Source: Dokdonella sp. (lineage in GTDB: Bacteria; Pseudomonadota; Gammaproteobacteria; Xanthomonadales; Rhodanobacteraceae). From it: a DNA stretch of 6,666 nt. The notes under the pieces were generated by a model that was not told where the DNA came from, ran no database searches, and saw nothing but the letters and a program-made list of their open reading frames with translations. Numbering within the stretch: the stretch's first letter is position 1; each line of letters begins with the position of its first letter. The position numbers were made by a program, and so were the translations under genes. This document shows, in pieces, positions 1 to 6,666 of the stretch. The stretch lies in assembly GCA_030150315.1 (NCBI GenBank), contig JASLGB010000320.1:1-6666 (forward strand), given 5' to 3'.

Positions 1-513
1 GATCCCGACGGCGCACTGGCCGACCTGCGCCTCGCCGCGAAGACGCGCCGCAGCCTGTTCGGCCCGTCAAGCGAGCTGGCCAAAACCGACTCCGCCATCG
101 CCTCGATTCTGGTCGAGCGGAAGCAGTACGACGAGGCGATAACGCTGTTCGAAGCGGCACGAGCGATGGCGATCGAGTTCGGCGGACAGAATGCCCGCGT
201 CGCCGCGGACATCCAGCGCAAGCTGGCGACAACCTACCTGCTCGCCGGGCGCGCCGACGACGCCTTGACCACGATAGGCGAACCGCACGACGACACCGGG
301 CACGGTGCCGCTTCGCTGGAACATGGAATCACGCGGCTGATCCGCGCGCAGGCGCTGCACGCCCTCGATCGGAACGAGGAATCCTCGCGCGACCTGGCCT
401 CAGCCGAACGCTCGTTCAGGAGCGCCGGCAAGGCAGGGGAAGGACCTCTCGCGGAAGCGGCTGAACTGCGTCGGGCGCTGCCGCAGGAAGCGACGGCAGC
501 ACCGGGAACCTGA
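1..513 (+). CDS. TPR-like helical protein, C-terminal part (5' end outside window)
   Basis: The frame is open from base 1 and ends at the TGA at 511-513, leaving 170 visible residues; the start lies to the left. The protein is alpha-helical with tetratricopeptide-like character. A segment around residues 31-60 (motifs LVERKQYDEAITLFEAAR and AMAIEFG) and another around 70-90 (KLATTYLLAGRADDALT) show the small/large residue spacing of TPR helix pairs. A third, more degenerate pair lies around 105-145 (RAQALHALDRNEESSRDL). The last 25 residues are Ala/Pro/Glu-rich and probably a flexible end. TPR arrays bind other proteins. In Xanthomonadales, proteins with such C-termini are often large Ser/Thr kinases or transcriptional regulators with a TPR sensor region, but the N-terminal domain that would decide this is not visible. 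It is convergent with rhlB, with 26 bp between the stop codons. The reading frame is secure; the function is not. Confidence 0.75.
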   Translation, partial: DPDGALADLRLAAKTRRSLFGPSSELAKTDSAIASILVERKQYDEAITLFEAARAMAIEFGGQNARVAADIQRKLATTYLLAGRADDALTTIGEPHDDTGHGAASLEHGITRLIRAQALHALDRNEESSRDLASAERSFRSAGKAGEGPLAEAAELRRALPQEATAAPGT

Positions 514-539
514 ACCAGCCTTCCGCGCGAACGCAAATC

Positions 540-2261
540 TCAGCGTGACGTGAACATGCGCAGGATGCGGCGGAAGAACCCCTGCTTCGGCGGTGCGGCC
601 GGTGCCGAGGCATCCATCGGCGGAGTGGTCGAGACCGTGCGTGCGTGCTCGCGGCGCGGCTTGCGCTCCGTCGTGCGTGCGTTCGCGATGTCCGGCGCGC
701 TGCCGGCAGCGGCCGCATTCGCCTCGCCGTCGCGATGCTTGTTGCGGCCGCGGCCGCCACGACGACGGCGCTTGCGCGGCGGCTGGCCATCCGCGCTGAC
801 GGCTGCCGAATCGACAGCCGCCGGGTTGGTCGCGTTCGCGGCGACCGGCGCCGGTGCCGGCTTCGGTGCCCGCGCTTCGGCAGGCTCACCACGGCGGCCG
901 CCTTCGCGACGGCGGCCTTCCCGGCCACCACCCTGGCGACGCTCTCCCGAGCGCCCAGCGCCGGAACGGCGCGAGCGCGTGGACGAGCCGGACTTCGGTG
1001 GCGCACCGGCGGTATTGCGCGCATCGTCGGCGGCTTCGTCCGCGGCGTCGGCAGCCGCTGCCGGATGCGCACGCGGGCGCGGCGGCGGAGCGATCATCAG
1101 CTCCGGATCGATCGAGGACGTCGGAATCTTCTGGTCGATGTAGCGCTCGATGTCCGGCAGGCTCATCGCGTAGAGGTCGCAGGCGAAGCTGATTGCATCG
1201 CCTTCCGCGCCGAGGCGCGCAGTGCGGCCGATGCGGTGCACGTAGTCTTCCGCATCATGCGGCAGGTCGTAGTTGAAGACGTGCGACACCGCCGGGATGT
1301 GCAGGCCGCGCGCGGCCACGTCGGTGGCCACGAGCAGCTCGATCTCGCCGCGCTGGAACTTGCCGAGCAGGCGCTCGCGCTTGGCCTGCGGCACGTCGCC
1401 GGAAAGGGTGGCGACACCAAAACCCTGCTTTTCGAGCGAACGCGTGACCTTTTCCGCGGCGATCTTGGTGTTGACGAACACGATGCCGCGCACGTTCTCG
1501 ATGCGCGAGAGCAGACCGATCAGCAGCGGCTGCTTTTCTTCCTTGGCCGGGAAGTAGACGACCTGACGCACGCGGTCGGCCGTGACGTTGTCGGTCTCGA
1601 CCGTCAGCTTCTCGGCTTCGTTCATGTGCTCGTAGGCCAGCTCCAGCACGCGCTGGCTCAGAGTGGCCGAGAAGAGCAGGCTCTGACGCTCGTCGCGCGG
1701 CGGCATGCGGCGGAACAGGAAGCGGATGTCCTTGATGAAGCCGAGGTCGAACATGCGATCGGCTTCGTCGAGCACGACCGCCTCGATCGAGTTCAGCGAA
1801 AAGACGTGCTGCTTGAGGTAGTCGATCAGCCGGCCGGGCGTGGCGATGATGAGGTCGCAGCCGGCCTTGAGCGCGTCGCGCTGCTTGTCGTAGTCGACGC
1901 CGCCGTAGATCAGTGCGGACGTCAGGCCGGTGTCGCGGCCGATGTTCTTGAAGTCCTTGTCGATCTGGATCGCCAGCTCGCGCGTCGGCGCGACGATGAG
2001 CGCGCGCGGATCGGTCAGCTTGCGTTCGGTGGCGGCCGGCCGGGTGAGCAGGCGGTTCAGCACGGCGACGAGGAAGGCGCCGGTCTTGCCGGTGCCCGTC
2101 TGCGCCTGGCCGGCGACGTCGCGGCCGGCCAGCGCGACCGGCAGGGTCAGCGCCTGGATCGGCGTGCAGCGGGTGAAGCCGGTGGCGTTCAGGCCCGAGA
2201 GCAGGCGCGGATGGAGATCGAAGTTCTCGAAGGTGATGTCGGTAAGCGGTTGTTGGGACAT
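540..2261 (-). CDS. rhlB: ATP-dependent DEAD-box RNA helicase RhlB
   Basis: RhlB unwinds structured RNA using ATP; in E. coli it partners RNase E in the RNA degradosome. The 573-residue product carries every DEAD-box motif: Q-motif region F11 to Q36, motif I AQTGTGKT (53-60), PTRELA (92-97), TPGR (141-144), DEAD (165-168), SAT (198-200), ARGLHI (317-322) and HRIGRTAR (342-349). From about residue 391 to the end is a 180-residue low-complexity tail rich in Arg, Gly, Ala and Pro, with a basic PRKRRRRGGRGRNK block, ending in an amphipathic GFFRRILRMF. E. coli RhlB is about 420 aa; long tails of this kind are known to me from Xanthomonas RhlB. I chose the ATG at 2261 because the MSQQPLTDITFENFDLHP beginning matches the family. 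The frame stays open upstream to 2549, but that would overlap trxA. The ribosome binding site is weak (GAAG, 8 nt upstream). It diverges from trxA-rho, the conserved gammaproteobacterial arrangement. Confidence 0.95.
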   Translation of the reverse strand: MSQQPLTDITFENFDLHPRLLSGLNATGFTRCTPIQALTLPVALAGRDVAGQAQTGTGKTGAFLVAVLNRLLTRPAATERKLTDPRALIVAPTRELAIQIDKDFKNIGRDTGLTSALIYGGVDYDKQRDALKAGCDLIIATPGRLIDYLKQHVFSLNSIEAVVLDEADRMFDLGFIKDIRFLFRRMPPRDERQSLLFSATLSQRVLELAYEHMNEAEKLTVETDNVTADRVRQVVYFPAKEEKQPLLIGLLSRIENVRGIVFVNTKIAAEKVTRSLEKQGFGVATLSGDVPQAKRERLLGKFQRGEIELLVATDVAARGLHIPAVSHVFNYDLPHDAEDYVHRIGRTARLGAEGDAISFACDLYAMSLPDIERYIDQKIPTSSIDPELMIAPPPRPRAHPAAAADAADEAADDARNTAGAPPKSGSSTRSRRSGAGRSGERRQGGGREGRRREGGRRGEPAEARAPKPAPAPVAANATNPAAVDSAAVSADGQPPRKRRRRGGRGRNKHRDGEANAAAAGSAPDIANARTTERKPRREHARTVSTTPPMDASAPAAPPKQGFFRRILRMFTSR

Positions 2262-2535
2262 TAAAATGACTTCGGTGCGTGGAGGCGCGGGCCTGCGTGG
2301 CCTCAGGAGGGCGCGATCTGTCGCGCGGCACGGCGGGCGAAATGGCGACGGTGCGTCGCTCTTGCAATGTGCGGCGGCATCCCCCAACTTGCAGCCAATC
2401 GGGGTTTGGGCTCCAATTGTGGCCCGCTTCCGCGTCCACCACGCCCGTTCGCATGTCGCCGAACCGCGCGAGTGTAACGGAACCCCGCGTCCGGCGCGCG
2501 CCATTCCTGTCAACCCCCTTTCCCGGAGATTCCGC
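2262..2535. promoter_or_regulatory. Divergent rhlB / trxA intergenic control region
   Basis: These 274 bp separate the start codons of rhlB (leftward) and trxA (rightward) and must contain the promoters of at least one, probably both. I find no convincing -35/-10 pair for rhlB. A perfect 6-bp inverted repeat with a 4-nt loop (GCGCGA at 2311-2316, TCGCGC at 2321-2326) would lie in the rhlB 5' leader, about 50-65 nt upstream of its ATG. The trxA ribosome binding site is GGAG at 2525-2528, 7 nt before its ATG. Confidence 0.6.
2389..2417 (+). promoter_or_regulatory. Candidate sigma-70-type promoter for trxA
   Basis: TTGCAG at 2389-2394 and TCCAAT at 2412-2417 are separated by exactly 17 bp. They match the TTGACA and TATAAT consensus at 3 and 4 of 6 positions. 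The pair lies in the most A/T-containing part of an otherwise very GC-rich region, about 120 bp before the trxA start. The match is modest and could be chance. Confidence 0.25.
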
Positions 2536-2865
2536 ATGAGCGAATTCATCCCGCATGTGAGCGATGATCAGTTCGAGGCGCAAGTCCTCAAGTCCGACGG
2601 CCCGGTTCTGGTCGATTTCTGGGCCGAATGGTGCGGCCCCTGCAAGATGATTGCCCCGTTGCTGGACGATCTGGCCAGCACCTACGAAGGCAAGCTGAAG
2701 ATCATCAAGATGAACGTCGACGAGAACCAGAAGACGCCGCGTGCCTACGGCGTGCGTGGCATTCCGACCCTGATGATCTTCAAGGACGGCAAGGTGCAGG
2801 CCACCCAGATCGGCGCCGTCAGCAAGACCCAGCTCGCGCAGATCATCGACAAGGCGATTGCCTGA
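2536..2865 (+). CDS. trxA: Thioredoxin 1
   Basis: A cytoplasmic thiol-disulfide reductase, kept reduced by thioredoxin reductase, that supplies electrons to ribonucleotide reductase, methionine sulfoxide reductase and other enzymes. The 109-residue product has the usual length for the family. It shows the active site WCGPC with redox cysteines C33 and C36, the buried acid D27, P41 after the active-site helix, and the cis-proline P77 in GIPTL; these line up with E. coli thioredoxin shifted by one. No signal peptide is present. The ATG at 2536 has GGAG seven bases upstream and gives the expected N-terminus. It is followed on the same strand by rho after 207 bp and lies divergent to rhlB. A hairpin begins one base after the stop codon, so trxA and rho may be partly uncoupled. 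Nothing unusual is visible in the protein. Confidence 0.97.
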   Translation: MSEFIPHVSDDQFEAQVLKSDGPVLVDFWAEWCGPCKMIAPLLDDLASTYEGKLKIIKMNVDENQKTPRAYGVRGIPTLMIFKDGKVQATQIGAVSKTQLAQIIDKAIA

Positions 2866-2866
2866 A

Positions 2867-2893
2867 CAAGCGGGACCGGGGAAATCCCGCTTG
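2867..2893 (+). terminator. 9-bp hairpin just after trxA, no T-tract
   Basis: CAAGCGGGA (2867-2875) and TCCCGCTTG (2885-2893) form a perfect 9-bp stem with a 9-nt loop, starting one base after the trxA stop codon. The stem is followed by GCGCGTGCGC, not by T residues, so it does not look like an efficient intrinsic terminator. It could protect the trxA mRNA 3' end, act as a weak terminator, or leave a processed end after Rho-dependent termination downstream. Confidence 0.4.
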
Positions 2894-3072
2894 CGCGTGC
2901 GCACGGAATTTCCCGTCTCGTGATCGCCGCCACCAGCCGCCAAGGCTGGACGCCTGTTATCGGCGGTGCTAACGTGAATCCCAACGTGCCCGGAGCCACT
3001 GCTGCTCCGCCCGCCGCATCGTCTGATCCTTTCCCTCCCTGCAACACCAACGGCGCCCAGCGAGGATTGCCC
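2894..3072 (+). promoter_or_regulatory. rho leader region with C-rich, G-poor stretch
   Basis: This is the untranslated stretch before the rho start codon. Positions 3019-3050 are pyrimidine-rich, with 14 C and 3 G in 32 bases, the composition Rho prefers for loading (a rut-like region). In E. coli, rho is autoregulated by Rho-dependent attenuation in its leader; I infer a similar arrangement here. The rho frame is open back to a GTG at 2920, with another GTG at 2974, but neither has a good ribosome binding site. I see no strong separate promoter; TGTTAT at 2955-2960 resembles a -10 box but has no matching -35. Confidence 0.4.
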
Positions 3073-4755
<1,683 letters not shown>

Positions 4756-4777
4756 AGCGCTTCGCTCGGAACCAGAG

Positions 4778-4804
4778 AAAGGCCGGCGCATTGCCGGCCT
4801 TTTT
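4778..4804 (+). terminator. Intrinsic terminator of rho
   Basis: AAAGGCCGGC (4778-4787) pairs perfectly with GCCGGCCTTT (4793-4802) around a 5-nt loop, and a run of five T residues spans 4800-4804. It lies 22 bp after the rho stop codon. This is a textbook Rho-independent terminator and separates rho from the LysM gene downstream. Confidence 0.92.
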
Positions 4805-4864
4805 CATTCCGATCCGCCGCATTCGACCGTCACCCGACACGCGCGGACTTCACCGGCACCAAAT

Positions 4865-4889
4865 CCGCCGGCACGAAACCGGCCGGCGG
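4865..4889. repeat. GC-rich inverted repeat
   Basis: CCGCCGGC (4865-4872) and GCCGGCGG (4882-4889) form a perfect 8-bp stem with a 9-nt loop. No T-tract follows. The right arm and what follows (4881-4899) resemble the rho terminator stem-loop at 4781-4799 (shared GGCCGGCG, ATTGCCGG), so this could be a decayed copy of that hairpin or a coincidence of CCGGC-rich DNA. Confidence 0.4.
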
Positions 4890-5155
4890 GATTGCCGGAT
4901 GTCCTGCCGGCCAAACCGCACGCCCGAATCACCGCACGGCTCCGCGCACGCGAAGCGCCGATCCGGCCTGCAGCACGGCGCCGTTCCGACGTCTCGACCG
5001 ACGTGGCGCGCAATGCCGGGCATCGATGGATCTCGCCTCGATTCCGCTTCGGCGGCCTTCCTGAACCGACCACTGGGCACGCGCGCTGGCTAGGGTTATT
5101 CCCAGATGGGCTGACCCCGGCCACCGGCTACGCTGGAAATATCCGTCTTCCCACC

Positions 5156-5160
5156 AGGAA
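5156..5160 (+). promoter_or_regulatory. Ribosome binding site fixing the GTG start of the LysM gene
   Basis: AGGAA lies 7 nt before the GTG at 5168. The frame stays open upstream for at least 80 bases without ATG, GTG or TTG, and the first in-frame ATG inside the gene is at 5978. This site is therefore the main reason to start the protein at 5168. Confidence 0.65.
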
Positions 5161-5167
5161 TCCGACC

Positions 5168-6666
5168 GTGCTGATCCAGCCTGTTTCCGTGTCCGGCGAC
5201 AAGACCGCTCCTGCTCCCGCCGCGCCAACGCATGTCGTGCAGCGGGGTGAGACGCTGGGCGGCATCGCCGCGCAGCACAAGGTATCGCTGGCGAGCCTGC
5301 AGAAGGCCAACCCACAGGTCATCAATCCGGATGTCGTCTATCCGGGCCAGCAATTGACGATCCCGGTCGTCAACGCTTCGGCACCTGCCCCGGACAACGC
5401 GGCCGCGGTCGCGCCGCAGTCCGTCACGAGCCCCGGCAAGCCGGCGGACGCAGCGGACGCATCCTCGGGCACCTCAGCCAAGGCCGATCTTTCGCTCGGC
5501 GCGAAGGACTGGCGCGACACGCGCGACGCGCTGACCGGTGCGAAGGCGCCGGAGCAGCCGAACGGCAACAGCGAAACCAAATCCACGACCACGCCGAATG
5601 TCGGCATCGGCGACGACGGCGTGAGTGTCGACCTCGGCAAGAAGACGACCACCAGCACGACCGATTCCGCCGGAAACAAGGACAAGACCACGAACGGCGT
5701 GAACGGCGGCGTCGGATACGACCCGTCGAAGGGAACGATCAGCCTGTCCGGTGGCACCTCGTTCAGCAAGGAAGTGACCAATGCCAAGGGCATCGGCGTC
5801 AGTTTCGGCATCGACACCAAGAGCACGGTCACCGGCGGCATCAAGACCGAGAAAGGCGTGACGACCTATTCCGCGTCCACGGATGTCTCGGCCACCCTCA
5901 ATGCCGGCGTTTCCAGCAAGCAGGCCGGTCTCGAGGTCGGCGTGACCGAGGGCATCAAGTCCTCGTTCTCCGTCGCGATGCCGGAGTCGGCCGCCAAGCT
6001 GGCCGATCTGGCCAAGGTCAATCCGTTCGATGCGGAATCGATGCCCAAGGGCACCAAGATCAGCATGGACGGCTCCACCTACAGCGGCACCGAATTCGAG
6101 GCCACCTTCCGCAATATCGCGGTGCAGACCAAGGTCACGAACGAGAAGGGCGCCGGCACCCTCATCGAGAAGACCGGCGACCACACGGTGCGCGTGACCG
6201 CCGGCCCGAAAGAGGCCGTGGAGGTCTACAACGGCGTCGGCGTGGATTTCGACGTCGCACGCATCATGCTCGGCCGCAACGACAAGCTGTCATCGGCCAC
6301 GCTGAAGACGGCCGAGTTCGACCTTTCCACGGCGGAGGGCAAGGCCGGCTACAACGACTTCCTTGCCACCGGCAACCTGCCCAAGGACAACGCCAGCGGC
6401 ATCACCGGCGTGTCCACGATCGAAAAGATCGACTACTCCTCGCAGAGCAAGCTGGATGCCAAGCTCGGCCCGCTGAGCCTGTCGGTCGGAGGCGCGAAGA
6501 ACACCGGCAACCAGATCGTCACGACCTATCCCGACGGCAGCATTTCGCGCACGACGGACCTGCAATACAGCGGCAACGTGCCGATGACGCTGTCGCAGAA
6601 GTACGACGCCAGCGGCAAGGAGATCCTGTCCGAGCGCCGCTACGACTACACGATCAAGGCCGACGG
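5168..6666 (+). CDS. LysM-domain protein with long beta-rich region, function unknown (3' end outside window)
   Basis: The frame is open from GTG 5168 to the window edge, giving 499 visible residues. A LysM domain, which binds peptidoglycan or chitin-type glycans, spans about residues 21-66: it opens with THVVQRGETLGGIA, continues with SLASLQKANP, and ends YPGQQLTIP. An Ala/Pro/Asp/Ser linker follows (67-143). From 145 to about 270 is a Gly/Ser/Thr/Val-rich stretch with alternating polar and nonpolar residues, suggesting beta-strands. A short helix follows (271-290), then more beta-type sequence. Near the edge YPDGS (454-458) and YDASGK (479-484) faintly resemble YD/RHS repeats. There is no cysteine and a single Trp (W115). 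No signal peptide or membrane segment is seen, although LysM domains usually act outside the cytoplasm. I infer export by a route without a cleaved signal, or a spanin- or effector-like role. I do not recognise the family beyond LysM. Confidence 0.82.
   Translation, partial: MLIQPVSVSGDKTAPAPAAPTHVVQRGETLGGIAAQHKVSLASLQKANPQVINPDVVYPGQQLTIPVVNASAPAPDNAAAVAPQSVTSPGKPADAADASSGTSAKADLSLGAKDWRDTRDALTGAKAPEQPNGNSETKSTTTPNVGIGDDGVSVDLGKKTTTSTTDSAGNKDKTTNGVNGGVGYDPSKGTISLSGGTSFSKEVTNAKGIGVSFGIDTKSTVTGGIKTEKGVTTYSASTDVSATLNAGVSSKQAGLEVGVTEGIKSSFSVAMPESAAKLADLAKVNPFDAESMPKGTKISMDGSTYSGTEFEATFRNIAVQTKVTNEKGAGTLIEKTGDHTVRVTAGPKEAVEVYNGVGVDFDVARIMLGRNDKLSSATLKTAEFDLSTAEGKAGYNDFLATGNLPKDNASGITGVSTIEKIDYSSQSKLDAKLGPLSLSVGGAKNTGNQIVTTYPDGSISRTTDLQYSGNVPMTLSQKYDASGKEILSERRYDYTIKAD

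Larger units (their letters stand above)
4805..5167. other. Gene-free stretch between rho terminator and LysM gene
   Basis: I support no gene in these 363 bp. Open frames on both strands exist here but give Arg/Pro/Gly-rich translations without family resemblance or ribosome binding sites, as expected by chance at this GC content. The left half is full of CCGGC/GCCGG words and holds one hairpin (4865-4889). The promoter of the LysM gene should be in the right half. Around 5091-5101 is a more A/T-containing patch, TAGGGTTATTC, but I cannot match a -35/-10 pair to it with confidence. Confidence 0.6.

Noticed and set aside
645..2264. Open frame of 539 codons on the + strand opposite rhlB
   Set aside because: It mirrors the certain rhlB gene, and its Arg/His/Val/Asp-rich translation is typical of an antisense shadow.
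2305..2310. Perfect AGGAGG on the + strand in the rhlB/trxA gap
   Set aside because: No ATG, GTG or TTG follows at a suitable distance, so it is not a ribosome binding site for a hidden small gene.
2262..2549. N-terminal extension of RhlB by 96 residues
   Set aside because: The extra part has no family resemblance, would overlap the trxA start and would remove the shared promoter region. The ATG at 2261 gives the canonical N-terminus.
5070..5092. Sigma-54-like promoter (CTGGGCACG ... CTGGCT) before the LysM gene
   Set aside because: The TGGCAC and TTGC elements are each disrupted and the spacing does not fit, so it fails the strict requirements of this promoter class.
4804..5124. Small genes on either strand in the rho-LysM gap
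   Set aside because: Translations are Arg/Gly/Ser/Pro-rich with no recognisable domain. The + strand one starts inside the rho terminator, and no ribosome binding site supports them.
5474..6184. Open frames on the - strand opposite the LysM gene (5338-5844, 5474-6184, 6290-6565)
   Set aside because: The + frame has a LysM domain, a ribosome binding site and coherent composition through the window edge; the opposite frames look like its shadows.

Overview
The window is high-GC bacterial chromosome. It carries the conserved gammaproteobacterial neighbourhood rhlB / trxA / rho, with rhlB diverging from the other two. The long disordered tail on RhlB, the N-terminally extended Rho and the overall sequence flavour point to the Xanthomonadales/Lysobacterales (Xanthomonas, Lysobacter and relatives). 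This placement is my inference from family knowledge, not from a search.

Layout from left to right. (1) Positions 1-513, + strand: the C-terminal end of a helical, TPR-like protein whose start lies outside the window. (2) Positions 540-2261, - strand: rhlB, the DEAD-box RNA helicase, convergent with the TPR gene across only 26 bp. (3) Positions 2262-2535: divergent control region between rhlB and trxA. (4) Positions 2536-2865, + strand: trxA, thioredoxin 1. (5) Positions 2866-3072: a 207 bp leader with a 9-bp hairpin just after trxA and a C-rich, G-poor stretch before rho. (6) Positions 3073-4755, + strand: rho, GTG start, 560 aa, with a Gln/Gly-rich and Arg-rich N-terminal extension of about 142 residues on an otherwise canonical Rho. 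(7) Positions 4778-4804: a strong intrinsic terminator. (8) Positions 4805-5167: a gene-free stretch with a GC-rich hairpin. (9) Positions 5168-6666, + strand: a gene running off the right edge. It starts at a GTG with a good ribosome binding site and encodes an N-terminal LysM domain followed by a long, cysteine-free, beta-rich Gly/Ser/Thr region of unknown function.

How the genes relate. RhlB unwinds structured RNA for degradation and is the RNase E partner in E. coli. Rho ends untranslated transcripts and is autoregulated through its leader in E. coli. TrxA is a general disulfide reductase and probably sits between them by ancient synteny rather than shared function. The LysM gene follows a terminator and is a separate transcription unit.

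Most of the window is ordinary housekeeping DNA. The least explained part is the LysM/beta-rich protein at the right end. The disordered tails on both RNA machines and the rho leader are secondary points of interest. I see no mobile element, CRISPR array, tRNA or rRNA.
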